From: Nocardioides sp. cx-173
GTDB lineage: Bacteria; Actinomycetota; Actinomycetes; Propionibacteriales; Nocardioidaceae
Direction: 5' to 3'
Length of the DNA stretch: 64,000 nucleotides
NCBI RefSeq assembly: GCF_021117365.1
Contig: NZ_CP088262.1
Coordinates: 3,164,501 to 3,228,500 of the forward strand
The notes beneath the pieces were generated by a model. That model saw only the letters and a list, made by a program, of their open reading frames with translations, did no database searches and was not told where the DNA came from. The translations under genes and the position numbers were made by a program. Below, piece by piece: positions 1-8,275 of the stretch; within the stretch, counting starts at the first letter, position 1; every line of letters starts with the position of its first letter.

Positions 1-81
1 CGAGAACTGATCCTCGACCCGAGCCGCGACTACCAGCCCACCGGAGCACCCAAAGGCCCCACCCGGCGAACCCCGAAATAA
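1..81 (+). CDS. C-terminal tail of a probable IS481-type transposase/integrase (partial)
   Basis: An open frame enters from the left edge and stops with TAA at 79-81, giving 26 residues. The tail contains LILDPSRDYQPTG, which resembles the last residues of actinobacterial IS481-family DDE transposases as I recall them. Only the extreme C terminus is visible, so no catalytic residues can be checked. It lies beside an initiator tRNA gene, and a strong hairpin follows at once. The family call rests on a short tail and is tentative. Confidence 0.42.
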   Translation, partial: RELILDPSRDYQPTGAPKGPTRRTPK

Positions 82-84
82 ACA

Positions 85-116
85 ACACCCGGACCTGCGT
101 TCGCAGGTCCGGGTGT
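85..116. terminator. Strong hairpin between convergent transposase tail and tRNA-fMet
   Basis: Perfect 15-bp inverted repeat (85-99 with 102-116) with a 2-nt loop, starting four bases after the plus-strand stop codon. It has no clear U-tract on either side, but its place between a plus-strand gene end and the 3' end of a minus-strand tRNA fits a bidirectional terminator. A smaller hairpin (121-126 with 131-136) lies between it and the tRNA. Confidence 0.7.
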
Positions 117-142
117 CGCCGATGTCCTGAGACATCACATTG

Positions 143-216
143 TAGCGGGGGCAGGATTTGAACCTGCGACCTCTGGGTTATGAGCCCAGCGAGCTACCGA
201 GCTGCTCCACCCCGCG
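143..216 (-). tRNA. tRNA-Met (CAU), initiator type
   Basis: The minus strand folds as a cloverleaf. The acceptor stem pairs 210-216 with 144-150, apart from the end pair. The anticodon CAU is at 180-182. The anticodon stem has three consecutive G:C pairs next to the loop, and the T-loop is TTCAAAT. The C1 mismatch at the acceptor end and the GGG/CCC anticodon stem are the known marks of bacterial initiator tRNA. CCA is not encoded (ACA follows). Confidence 0.93.
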
Positions 217-263
217 TCGGTAAGAAGAACGTTACCGGACGGGGTCAGCGGCTCCAAATCGGG

Positions 264-3233
264 TCACTCGGCAGGCTGCTCCTCCGCCGGGCTCGCCTCG
301 TCGGCCGCCGCGTCGCGCTGCTCGGCGAGGTCGATGGCCTGCTGGACGAGCTCCGAGGCGCGCTCGTTCTGCTCCTGGTAGGTGCCCAGGTCGTTGGCGG
401 CCAGTGCCTCGTCAGCCCGGTCGAAGGCCGCCTGCGCCTGGTCGAGCAGGTTGCGGATCCGCTGGTCCACCGAGAGGCTCGGATCCGGCGGGGTGTCAGG
501 GCCGGGGCTCGGCTTGGGCTCCTGACCGGCGATCTCGTCCACGTCGAGCACGTCCTTGAGCGCGTCGGTCATGGTGCCGCCGATGCCGACCTCGCCGCCG
601 TAGGAGGCGAGGACGAAGCGCAGGATCGGGTAGCCCGATGTCGACGAGCGGACGGCGTAGACCGGCTCCACGTAGATCAGGCCCTGGTCGACCGGCAGCG
701 TGAGCAGGTTGCCGAACTTCGGCGGCGAGTCGCCCGAGGTGTAGGGCAACAGCGCCTCGCGGACCTTCTCGTCGTTGCTGAACTCGTTGGCGATGAGGCC
801 GGGACCCTGGGTGTTCTGGTCGGTGAGCTCGCGCACGGTGATCTTGCCGTAGTCCGGCGAGGTCGCGTCGGAGTTGACCGACACGAAGGACGCGAGGTTC
901 TCCTTGCGGTACGGCACGAAGGTCGAGGTCAGCGACCAGGTCTCCTGCGTCGCCCCCTCCCCCTCGGCGGGTGCCTCGTCCACGAACAGCCGGTACGGCG
1001 GCTGCAGCAGGTCGCCCTTGGTGTTGGGGTCCTGCGGGACCTCCCAGCGGTCGTTGCCCTGGTACCAGTCGTTGGCGTCGGTGATGTGGTAGCGCGCGTA
1101 CTGGTAGCGCTGCACCTTGAACAGGTCCTCGGGGTAGCGCAGGTGCTTCATGAGCTCGTCGGAGATCTCCGACTTGTCCTCCACCGTGTCCGGGAAGGCG
1201 CCCATCCACGCCTTGAGCAGCGGGTCCTCCTCGTCCCACTCGTAGAGCGTCACCGTGCCGTCGTAGGCGTCGACGGTCGCCTTGACCGCGTTGCGCATGT
1301 AGTTGATCTCGTCGGTGGGCAGCGTGGCCAGGCCGTCGTCGTCCTGCAGCGAGTCGGTCGTCATCTCCTCGAAGGACTCGCGCTCGGCGCTGGGGTAGCG
1401 GTCCGTGGTGGTGTAGCCGTCGAGGATCCACACGACCTTGCCGTCGACGATGGCGGGATAGGCGTCCTCGTCGACGGTCAGCCACGGCGCGACCTTCTCG
1501 ACGCGCTCGCGCGGGGTGCGGTTGTAGAGCACCTGGCTGTTCTCGTGCACCCGCCCCGACAGCAGGAAGTTCGGCTCGCCGAACTTCACGGCGTACATGA
1601 GCTGGTTGAAGGTGGAGCCGATGTCGACCCCGCCCGCGCCGTCGTACGTCGTGGTCTGGTCCTCGTCCTCGGTGCCGCTGGACAGGCTCAGCTCGACGCT
1701 GCCGGCGTCCTCGGAGGCCTTGCCCACGACGGAGTAGTCCGGGCTGTCCTCGCCGAAGTAGATCCGGCTCTCGTAGCCGCCGGTCGCCTGGGTGAGGTCG
1801 TCCTGGCGGCTGCCGTCGCGATCCTCCTGGTTGCCCTCGGCCCACTGGATGTCGGTGCCGGGGCTGTTGTCGTCGGTCCCCCGCTGGTTGGCGTAGGCGG
1901 CGATGACGCCGTTGCCGTGCGTATAGACGGTGTGCAGGTTCGACCAGTTCTTGTCGGCGTCGTTGATCTCGTCCTGGTCGAGCTCGCGCACGCCGAGGAC
2001 GAGGGCGCGCTCGACGCCGTTCATCTCGTAGCGGTCGACGTCGAGCACCGGCGCGACCGAGTAGTAGGCGCGACCCTGCTGGTTCTGCTGGAAGGTCGCC
2101 CGCACCAGCTGCGGGTCGACGAGCGGCACCGATGCGGTCTGGCTGCTCAACGCGGAGGCCAGCTCCGGGTCGGCGCTGGAGTTGCTCGTGTAGGGCTCGC
2201 TCTCCACGTCGGTGAGGTCGTACGCCGCCCGGGTGGCCTCGATGTTGGCGGCGATGTACTCCGCCTCCTTGTCCGCCTCGGAGGGCTTGACCTGGAACTG
2301 CTGCACGATGCCGGGCCAGATCATGCCCAGGAGCACCGCCGACAGCGCGAGCAGCGCGAGGCCGACCGACGGCAGGGTCCAGGTGCGGCGCCAGACGTTG
2401 AGGAAGAACAGGACCGCGCAGATCAGCGCGATGCCCATGAGGATGCTCTTGGCGGGCAGGACCGCGTGGTCGTCGGTGTAGGTGATGCCGGTGATGAGGC
2501 GACCCGACTGGTTCACCAGGTCGAAGCGGTCGAGGTAGTAGTCCCCGGCCTTGACCAGGACGAACAGCCCGAGCAGGACCGACAGCTGGACCTGCGCCGC
2601 GCCCGAGAGGCGGTCCCGGCGCGCCTGCAGTCGCACCCCGCCGTACAGGTAGTGGGTGACCGCCGCCGCGAGCAGCGCGATCACGATCGTCGCCATCATG
2701 AAGTCGACGAGGTAGTGCAGGAAGGGCAGGTCGAAGACGTAGAAGCCGATGTCGCGGTTGAAGTAGGCGTCCTCGCTGCCGAACTCCTGGGAGTTGCGCC
2801 ACAGCAGGTAGTTGCGCCACTCCCCCGCGCCCGAGGTGCCGGCGAAGAGGCCGAGCAGCAGCGCGACCCCGACGACGATCCAGGTGCGGATAGGGGTGAC
2901 GGCGTCGCGGTAGCGGTCGAGACCACCCTGCTCCGGCGAGGTCGGGCGGAACAGCGGCCGGTAGCGGTAGGCGAGCACCACGTTGACCGCGACCACGAGA
3001 CCCATGAACGCGCCGAACGCGATGAACAGCCCGGTCCGGGTCCAGAACAGCGTGTTGAAGACGTTGCCGTAGCCCGACGAGCGGAACCACAGCCGATCGG
3101 TGTAGATCGCCGCGAACGTGGTGAGTCCGAAGAACGCGACGATGAGCACGACCGCCGAGACGATCAGCGCCCGCGAACGACGCGACGGCGCAGGGGCCGG
3201 GTCTCGGGGGTCGTCGTCGAACAGCTCACTCAC
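264..3233 (-). CDS. UPF0182 family integral membrane protein
   Basis: A 989-residue protein of the UPF0182 family. About seven hydrophobic helices occupy the first 310 residues (near 22-45, 68-92, 117-135, 178-200, 213-235, 262-280 and 286-310). A large soluble region of some 600 residues follows, and then an acidic helical C-terminal tail with many Asp, Glu, Ala and Gln. Length and layout match the family; the function is unknown. Its ATG overlaps the stop of the PPA1309-family gene upstream by four bases, so it is the last gene of a three-gene minus-strand operon (PDZ protease, PPA1309, UPF0182). The same PDZ/UPF0182 pairing occurs in mycobacteria (Rv3194c/Rv3193c). Confidence 0.96.
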   Translation of the reverse strand: MSELFDDDPRDPAPAPSRRSRALIVSAVVLIVAFFGLTTFAAIYTDRLWFRSSGYGNVFNTLFWTRTGLFIAFGAFMGLVVAVNVVLAYRYRPLFRPTSPEQGGLDRYRDAVTPIRTWIVVGVALLLGLFAGTSGAGEWRNYLLWRNSQEFGSEDAYFNRDIGFYVFDLPFLHYLVDFMMATIVIALLAAAVTHYLYGGVRLQARRDRLSGAAQVQLSVLLGLFVLVKAGDYYLDRFDLVNQSGRLITGITYTDDHAVLPAKSILMGIALICAVLFFLNVWRRTWTLPSVGLALLALSAVLLGMIWPGIVQQFQVKPSEADKEAEYIAANIEATRAAYDLTDVESEPYTSNSSADPELASALSSQTASVPLVDPQLVRATFQQNQQGRAYYSVAPVLDVDRYEMNGVERALVLGVRELDQDEINDADKNWSNLHTVYTHGNGVIAAYANQRGTDDNSPGTDIQWAEGNQEDRDGSRQDDLTQATGGYESRIYFGEDSPDYSVVGKASEDAGSVELSLSSGTEDEDQTTTYDGAGGVDIGSTFNQLMYAVKFGEPNFLLSGRVHENSQVLYNRTPRERVEKVAPWLTVDEDAYPAIVDGKVVWILDGYTTTDRYPSAERESFEEMTTDSLQDDDGLATLPTDEINYMRNAVKATVDAYDGTVTLYEWDEEDPLLKAWMGAFPDTVEDKSEISDELMKHLRYPEDLFKVQRYQYARYHITDANDWYQGNDRWEVPQDPNTKGDLLQPPYRLFVDEAPAEGEGATQETWSLTSTFVPYRKENLASFVSVNSDATSPDYGKITVRELTDQNTQGPGLIANEFSNDEKVREALLPYTSGDSPPKFGNLLTLPVDQGLIYVEPVYAVRSSTSGYPILRFVLASYGGEVGIGGTMTDALKDVLDVDEIAGQEPKPSPGPDTPPDPSLSVDQRIRNLLDQAQAAFDRADEALAANDLGTYQEQNERASELVQQAIDLAEQRDAAADEASPAEEQPAE

Positions 3234-3826
3234 GGGTTCTCCTCGGGTTCTGCGGATTCTGCGGTATCTGGCTCGTCGGTCAGGGTGGCGCCGAGCAGCG
3301 CGAGCAGCCCGGGCACCAGGTCGATGCCCCCGACGACCGACTGGTCGTCATCGTGGGCGCGCAGGCGCAGCGCACAGTACGTCGCGCCGTGGCGGGTGGC
3401 GCCCGCCACGATGCGCACTTCCTGCCGGTCGGGATGCTCGCGGGCGTAGCGCTGGGCCTCGGTCTCGTCCTCGGGGATCTGCGCGTCGGCGTCCGGCGGT
3501 AGCACCAGCCGCTCCACGACCGCCGCGCAGCCTAACACCTCCGGGGGCCAGCTGATCGTCTCGAGCGCCCGCTCCAGCTCGACCTCGGGGCTCAGCTGGT
3601 CCTGCTCGATCGCGGTCAGCGAGCCCTGCTCGGAGGCGTGGTCGAGGCCCATCGCCGCAGCCAGCGCCGGCTCGTGCGAGACCAGGCGGGCGGTGTCGAC
3701 GAGCGCGTAGAGGCGGGCCGGCTGGTCCCAGCCGTCCTGGGCGAGGTGGCTCTCGATCTCGAGGATCGCGGAGGCGAGTGCCGGGTCCGCGTCGAGCGGG
3801 TCGGCCGGCGGCTTGGTCTCGGTCAT
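3230..3826 (-). CDS. PPA1309 family protein
   Basis: A 198-residue soluble protein with no signal peptide or membrane segment, recognised as the PPA1309 family, which is conserved across Propionibacteriales and other Actinobacteria. The N-terminal half is rich in Leu, Glu and Ala and likely helical. The C-terminal half carries the family core (WPPEVLGCAAVVERLVLP, then RHGATYCALRLR). The biochemical function is not known. The start codon overlaps the stop of the PDZ protease gene (ATGA at 3823-3826) and its own stop overlaps the UPF0182 start, so the three genes are probably translationally coupled. Confidence 0.92.
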   Translation of the reverse strand: MTETKPPADPLDADPALASAILEIESHLAQDGWDQPARLYALVDTARLVSHEPALAAAMGLDHASEQGSLTAIEQDQLSPEVELERALETISWPPEVLGCAAVVERLVLPPDADAQIPEDETEAQRYAREHPDRQEVRIVAGATRHGATYCALRLRAHDDDQSVVGGIDLVPGLLALLGATLTDEPDTAESAEPEENP

Positions 3827-4899
3827 GCGGCATCCTCGCAGGAGGGAAGGTCCGCGTCGGGATCGGCGACCCAGTCCTCGATGGCCTCGCGGGCCTCGTG
3901 CATCGTCGTGGCGCGCACCAGTCTCATGTCGCCGGGGTCGGCGCCGAGGGCCTCGTCACAGTTGTCGGCGGGCACCAGGAACAGCTCGGCCCCGTCGTCG
4001 CGCGCGCCGGCGATCTTCTGCTGGATCCCGCCGATCGGCCCCACCTTGCCGGCCGGGTCGATCTCGCCGCTCCCGGCGACGACGTGGCCGCCGGTCAGGG
4101 AGCCGGGCGTCAGGGTGTCGTAGATCGACAGGGCGAACATCAGTCCCGCGCTGGGACCGCCGATGTTGGGGTCGATGTTGACCTTCACGTCGAAGGGGAA
4201 GACGAACCCGTTGCCGGGGGTGATCCCGATCATCTTCTGGCCCTTGACCGTGCGCGGCTCGATCTTCACGTCCAGCTCCGTGCGGTCGCGCCGGATCCGG
4301 AGGTCGACGCTCTCTCCGGGCTTGGTCGCCTTCACGGCGTCCTGGATCTGCTGGGCAGAGGTGACCTTCTCGCCGTTCACCTCGAGCAGGACGTCGCCCA
4401 CCAGCAGCTTGCCCTCCGCGGGCATCCCCTCCTCCACGAAGCTGACCTCCACGGCGCTGGTGAACTTCACCCCGAGCTCGCGCAGCGCGGCCGCGATCGC
4501 GGCGTCCTGCGAGGTCACCATCGACACGGCTCCCTCGCGGTCGTTGGACTCCTGCGTCTCGTCTTCGTCGTAGACAGCGTCGTAGGGGTAGACGGCGTCG
4601 TCGGGGCTGATCCACGCGGCCATCAGGTCGAAGAGGTTCTTGCGGCAGCCGCTGCCGCAGTCGCCGGCGTCGTCCTTCGGCAGCGAGACCAGGACCGTGG
4701 TCATCCGCAGCTCGCCGTCGTCGCGGTAGGCCTGGTGACCGTCGACCTGGATGATCTCCGAGCCGTCGGTCTCCGCGAGCACGTCCACGGTCTGGCCGGG
4801 CCGGTAGGTGACGTAGTCGAGCGGCAGGAACGCCGCCAGCACGAGCAGCACGAGCACCAGTGGTCCCGCGATCAACGCGGCCATCAGGCGCTGGCTCAT
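3823..4899 (-). CDS. Membrane-anchored PDZ/Lon-like serine protease (YlbL type)
   Basis: 358 residues. An N-terminal membrane anchor (about 9-30) is followed by an extracytoplasmic region, a PDZ domain (about 140-205) and a C-terminal S16 (Lon-type) proteolytic domain. The catalytic dyad is visible: Ser250 in GGPSAGLMF and Lys295 in GIQQKIAGA. There is no AAA ATPase domain, as is normal for this YlbL-like family, so it is an ATP-independent surface protease of unknown substrate. Two cysteine pairs in the ectodomain may form disulfides. It is the first gene of the operon with PPA1309 and UPF0182. Confidence 0.94.
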   Translation of the reverse strand: MSQRLMAALIAGPLVLVLLVLAAFLPLDYVTYRPGQTVDVLAETDGSEIIQVDGHQAYRDDGELRMTTVLVSLPKDDAGDCGSGCRKNLFDLMAAWISPDDAVYPYDAVYDEDETQESNDREGAVSMVTSQDAAIAAALRELGVKFTSAVEVSFVEEGMPAEGKLLVGDVLLEVNGEKVTSAQQIQDAVKATKPGESVDLRIRRDRTELDVKIEPRTVKGQKMIGITPGNGFVFPFDVKVNIDPNIGGPSAGLMFALSIYDTLTPGSLTGGHVVAGSGEIDPAGKVGPIGGIQQKIAGARDDGAELFLVPADNCDEALGADPGDMRLVRATTMHEAREAIEDWVADPDADLPSCEDAA

Positions 4900-4950
4900 G
4901 GCGCCAACCCTCTCATCCCGGCCAAGGTGCGACCGGCGCCGGGATCAGGC

Positions 4951-5265
4951 TCAGGACACGCGGCGCTGCGGGGGCTCCTCGGCCGGTGGCAGGGAGCGCA
5001 CCGGCGCGCTCGTGCGCGACGGGCGTACGGCGATCCCGGTGCTGCGGTCGCGCTCGCGGGTGCGCGACACGTAGCGCGGGACGCGCGACGGCCTCTCCAG
5101 CGCCTGCCCCAGGCGGCGTACGGCGACCTCCCGGTCGACCTCGCCCCGCCCCTCGCGCCCGAGCCAGCTCACCCAGAGCATCGCCAGCACCGTGACCACG
5201 GCGGGCGGCACGAGCCAGAGCAGGATCTCCACGCGTTCGAGCCTACGACGCGGGGCGGGGGTCAC
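4951..5265 (-). CDS. Small conserved membrane protein, unknown function
   Basis: Up to 104 residues with one hydrophobic helix near the N terminus (ILLWLVPPAVVTVLAMLWV) and a long basic, Arg-rich cytoplasmic tail. The annotated ATG at 5265 begins with a short basic stretch. An internal GTG at 5232, just before the hydrophobic segment, is a plausible alternative start and would give 93 residues. It sits between moaE and the PDZ protease. I do not recognise a named family. A short palindromic-repeat block separates it from moaE. Confidence 0.7.
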   Translation of the reverse strand: MTPAPRRRLERVEILLWLVPPAVVTVLAMLWVSWLGREGRGEVDREVAVRRLGQALERPSRVPRYVSRTRERDRSTGIAVRPSRTSAPVRSLPPAEEPPQRRVS

Positions 5266-5266
5266 C

Positions 5267-5384
5267 GGGTCTCGACACGCTCGCTGCCGCTCGCGGCTCG
5301 ACCACCGGGTCTCGACGCGCTCGTCCTGGCAGGGACTCGGTGGTCGAGCCGGGCGAGCGCCAGCGAGTCCGTGTCGAGACCCGG
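5267..5384. repeat. Nocardioides-type palindromic repeats (family A), two units
   Basis: Two adjacent GC-rich units begin GGGTCTCGAC and contain the inverse GGTGGTCGAG. The first (5267-5306) ends ACCACC. The second (5307-5384) reads outward and inward symmetrically and ends GTGTCGAGACCC. The same core words occur at 37313-37367, 41086-41450 and 42269-42307. The block fills the gap between moaE and the small membrane protein gene and abuts the moaE stop. Confidence 0.8.
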
Positions 5385-5388
5385 CGAG

Positions 5389-5817
5389 CTACGGCGCGCC
5401 CACCCACTCCTGGGTGCCGTCGTCGAAGACCTGGTGCTTCCAGATCGGCACCTCGTCCTTGAGCGTGTCGATCAGGTCCCGCGACGCGTCGAACGCCTGA
5501 CCCCGGTGCGCGGCGGCGGTGGCGACGACGACGGCGATGTCGCCGATGTCGAGGTGGCCGACGCGGTGCACCGCGGCGAGCCCGTGCACCTCGTGGCGCC
5601 CCGCGACCCGGTCGCACACCTCGCGGAGCCGGTCGAGGGCGCTGGGATGCGCGGAGTAGTCCAGGCCGGAGACCCCCTTGCCGCCGTCGTGGTCGCGCAC
5701 CCGGCCGATGAACACGGTGACGCCACCGTCGGTCGGGTCGTCGAGCACGCCGGTGACCTCCTCGACGCTCAGCGGCGTCTCGCGGAGGTCGACGAGGCGG
5801 ACAGCGGGATGGGCCAC
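5389..5817 (-). CDS. moaE: Molybdopterin synthase catalytic subunit MoaE
   Basis: 142 residues starting at GTG 5817. MoaE transfers sulfur from the thiocarboxylated MoaD tail to precursor Z to make molybdopterin. Family hallmarks are FIGRVRDHDGGKGVSGLDY near the N terminus, HRVGHLDIGD in the middle, and the active-site segment KDEVPIWKHQ near the C terminus with both conserved lysines. No MoaD gene is adjacent. The window also carries MoeZ (58.4-59.6 kb), which would activate MoaD, and a molybdenum hydroxylase (45.8-49.5 kb) that would use the cofactor. Confidence 0.95.
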   Translation of the reverse strand: MAHPAVRLVDLRETPLSVEEVTGVLDDPTDGGVTVFIGRVRDHDGGKGVSGLDYSAHPSALDRLREVCDRVAGRHEVHGLAAVHRVGHLDIGDIAVVVATAAAHRGQAFDASRDLIDTLKDEVPIWKHQVFDDGTQEWVGAP

Positions 5818-5859
5818 ACACCGACCCTACGGGTTGCCGGAGAGCAGTACCGTGGCCTC

Positions 5860-7185
5860 ATGAGCACAGGATCCGGAGATGGCTCCGGCGAAGGACCAGA
5901 CGAGGGCCAGAACCCCTTCAAGGGCACGCCGTTCGAGCAGTTCTTCAGCGGCATGACCGGCGGGCCGGGCGGCCCCGGCCTCGGGGGGATGCCCGACCTG
6001 AGCCAGGTCTTCGGCCAGATCCAGGCGATGATGCAGCCCTACGACGGCGCCCTCAACTGGCAGGTGGCCGAGGACGTCGCCCGCAAGACGGTGGCGCAGA
6101 GCCCGGACCCCTCCCCGACCCAGCGCCAGAAGGACGCCGTCGCCGACGCCGTGCGCCTGGCCGACCACTGGCTCGACGGCGTGACCGACATCCCCTCCGC
6201 GGTCACCTCGACCGCGGCCTGGAGCCGCGCCGAGTGGGTCGTCTCGACGCTCGACTCGTGGAAGGTGCTGGTCGAGCCCGTCGCCGAGCAGTCCGTGACG
6301 GGGATGGCCAAGGCCCTCCCGCCGGAGGCCCAGGCCGCTGCGGGGCCGATCATCGGCATCCTCGGCAAGGCCATCGGCGCGATGCTGGCCAACCAGGTCG
6401 GCTCGGGGCTCGGCAGCCTCGCCGGCGAGGTGCTCACCGCCTCCGACATCGGCCTGCCCCTGTCGGCGCGCGGCCACGCCGCCCTGATCCCGGCCAACAT
6501 CACGGCGTTCGCCGAAGGCCTGGACGTCGGCGAGGACGACGTCCTGCTCTACCTCGCGCTGCGCGAGGCCGCGCACCAGCGCCTGTTCGCCCACGCCCCG
6601 TGGCTCCGCGAGCACCTCGTGGGTGCGGTCACCCAGGTCGCGGGCGGCGTCGAGATCAACGTCGAGGGACTGCAGAGCCGCATCCAGGAGCAGATGAGCG
6701 GCCTGGACCCGACCAACCCCGAGTCGATGCAGCAGCTGCTCGAGGGCGGGCTGTTCGACCTGCCGCCGTCGCCGGCCCAGAAGGCGGCCCTCGAGCGCCT
6801 GGAGATCGCGCTCGCCCTGGTCGAGGGGTGGGTCGACGAGGTCGTCGGCCAGGCCACCGCCGAGCGGATGCCCACGGCGTCGCGCCTGCAGGAGGCCGTA
6901 CGCCGGCGCCGCGCCGCCGGCGGGCCGGCCGAGGAGACCTTCGCCGCGCTGGTGGGGCTGGAGCTGCGCCCGCGCCGGCTGCGCGACGCGTCCACCCTGT
7001 GGGGCTCCCTGCGCCAGCGCCAGGGCCAGGAGGCCCGCGACGGCGTGTGGCTGCACCCGGACCTGCTGCCGACCGCGGCGGACCTCGACGACCCGCTGGG
7101 CTTCCGCGAGGACGCCGCCGCGCCGAAGTCCCTCACCGAGGACGACTTCGACGCCGAGCTGCGCAAGCTGCTCGACGGCGAGTGA
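5860..7185 (+). CDS. DUF2342 / zincin-like zinc-dependent metalloprotease family protein
   Basis: 441 residues from ATG 5860; the frame is open far upstream, but this ATG begins the family-typical Gly-rich leader. It belongs to the DUF2342 (Zincin_2) family, annotated as zinc-dependent metalloprotease or putative hydrolase. The central helix bears the family motif ALREAAHQRLFAHAPWL, which replaces a canonical HExxH, so proteolytic activity should not be assumed. A membrane-like stretch IIGILGKAIGAMLANQVGSG precedes it. The mycobacterial counterpart is Rv3195, in the same neighbourhood next to the PDZ protease. The stop overlaps the start of the NUDIX gene (GTGA), suggesting coupling. Confidence 0.9.
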   Translation: MSTGSGDGSGEGPDEGQNPFKGTPFEQFFSGMTGGPGGPGLGGMPDLSQVFGQIQAMMQPYDGALNWQVAEDVARKTVAQSPDPSPTQRQKDAVADAVRLADHWLDGVTDIPSAVTSTAAWSRAEWVVSTLDSWKVLVEPVAEQSVTGMAKALPPEAQAAAGPIIGILGKAIGAMLANQVGSGLGSLAGEVLTASDIGLPLSARGHAALIPANITAFAEGLDVGEDDVLLYLALREAAHQRLFAHAPWLREHLVGAVTQVAGGVEINVEGLQSRIQEQMSGLDPTNPESMQQLLEGGLFDLPPSPAQKAALERLEIALALVEGWVDEVVGQATAERMPTASRLQEAVRRRRAAGGPAEETFAALVGLELRPRRLRDASTLWGSLRQRQGQEARDGVWLHPDLLPTAADLDDPLGFREDAAAPKSLTEDDFDAELRKLLDGE

Positions 7186-7802
7186 CCCTGCACGCCGACG
7201 CGCTGGCGAGCCTGCGCGGCTGGCCTGCGCCCTCGGCGGCGCAGGAGGCGCTGCGCCAGCGCTACCTCGCGCATCTCGAGGCCCACCCCGACGGCCTGCG
7301 CCGCGAGTGCCGTCCCGACCACCTGACCGCCAGCACCCTGGTCCTGAGCGCGGGGCTCGACCGGGTGCTGCTGACCCTGCACGCCAAGGCCCGGCGCTGG
7401 TTCCAGCTGGGCGGCCACTGCGAGCCCGGCGACGCCACCCTCGCCGGCGCGGCGCTGCGCGAGGCCGTCGAGGAGGGCGGCCTCGCGGATCTGCGCCTGG
7501 ACCCGGTGCCGGTGCAGCTCAGCGAGCACGCCGTGCCGTTCTGCGGTCCGGACCTGCCCGGCGGGCCGGTGCACCATCTCGACGTACGGTTCCTGGCGCT
7601 GGCGCGCCCGGATGCCGCACCGGCGGTCAGCGAGGAGTCGCTGGACGTCGCGTGGTGGCCGGTGGACGCGCTGCCCGACCCCGGACCCGACCTGGTCGAG
7701 CTGGTCGAGCTGGCGGTGTCACGGGCTCAGGCGTCCTCGACGCCGGGGAGCGCATCGAACGGGGCCTCGAGCTGGGCGGCGGCCGACCAGCCCTCGAGGT
7801 AG
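7182..7802 (+). CDS. NUDIX hydrolase
   Basis: 206 residues from GTG 7182, overlapping the previous stop by four bases. The Nudix box is intact: GGHCEPGDATLAGAALREA followed by VEEGGL, with the REAVEE metal-binding core. The substrate cannot be told from sequence; such proteins clear nucleoside diphosphate derivatives. The last about 25 codons (SSTPGSASNGASS onward) run antisense into the end of the convergent peptidase gene, and this tail looks non-conserved. The gene therefore overlaps its neighbour by 76 bases at the 3' end, which may mean loss of an earlier stop. Confidence 0.9.
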   Translation: MTLHADALASLRGWPAPSAAQEALRQRYLAHLEAHPDGLRRECRPDHLTASTLVLSAGLDRVLLTLHAKARRWFQLGGHCEPGDATLAGAALREAVEEGGLADLRLDPVPVQLSEHAVPFCGPDLPGGPVHHLDVRFLALARPDAAPAVSEESLDVAWWPVDALPDPGPDLVELVELAVSRAQASSTPGSASNGASSWAAADQPSR

Positions 7803-8266
7803 CCCTTGGCCTTCTCGGCCTGCGGGTAGCGGTCGACCCAGCCCCAGAACGCCGCGTCGTGGCCCGGCTCGATGAGGTGGGCGAGCTCGTGGACCAGCAC
7901 GTAGTCGACCACCCAGCCCGGCATCCCCTGCAGCCGCTCGGAGAGCCGGATCGTGCGGTCGCCGGGCGTGCAGGAACCCCACCGGGTCAGCTGGTTGTCC
8001 ACCCAGCGCACCGTGCTGGGCGCGGCCAGCCCGCCGAGGTACTCGTCGCTCAGGCTCCTGGACCGGGTCAACAGGTCCTCGTCGGTGAGCTGCCGCCGCT
8101 TCTCGGCCCGCTCGATCCGCTCGACCATCGTGCGGACCCACTCGGTCTCCTCGGCCCGGGTCAGCGAGGCCGGCACGAGCACCACGATCCGGTCGCCCTC
8201 GCGGTAGGCGGAGACCGTGCGGCGGCGCCGCTTGCTGCGGCGTACCTCCACCTCGGCCCCGGTCAT
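7727..8266 (-). CDS. YgjP-like (M48-type) zinc metallopeptidase domain protein
   Basis: 179 residues. The DUF45/YgjP domain is recognised from RWGSCTPGDRTIRLSERL and the zinc motif HELAH (126-130) with a third ligand in IEPGHDAAFW (His136). Basic N terminus and no signal peptide, so cytoplasmic. Proteins of this family are often linked to restriction or DNA-processing loci, but here it stands in the conserved core region opposite the NUDIX gene, and its role is unknown. It overlaps the 3' end of the NUDIX gene. Confidence 0.92.
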   Translation of the reverse strand: MTGAEVEVRRSKRRRRTVSAYREGDRIVVLVPASLTRAEETEWVRTMVERIERAEKRRQLTDEDLLTRSRSLSDEYLGGLAAPSTVRWVDNQLTRWGSCTPGDRTIRLSERLQGMPGWVVDYVLVHELAHLIEPGHDAAFWGWVDRYPQAEKAKGYLEGWSAAAQLEAPFDALPGVEDA

Positions 8267-8275
8267 GGGCCGAAT

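Noticed and set aside
180..3449. A 3.3-kb open frame on the plus strand opposite the UPF0182 gene
   Set aside because: Its translation is Arg/Val/Leu-rich repeat-free noise typical of antisense frames in very high-GC DNA. The minus strand encodes a full recognisable UPF0182 protein with membrane helices.
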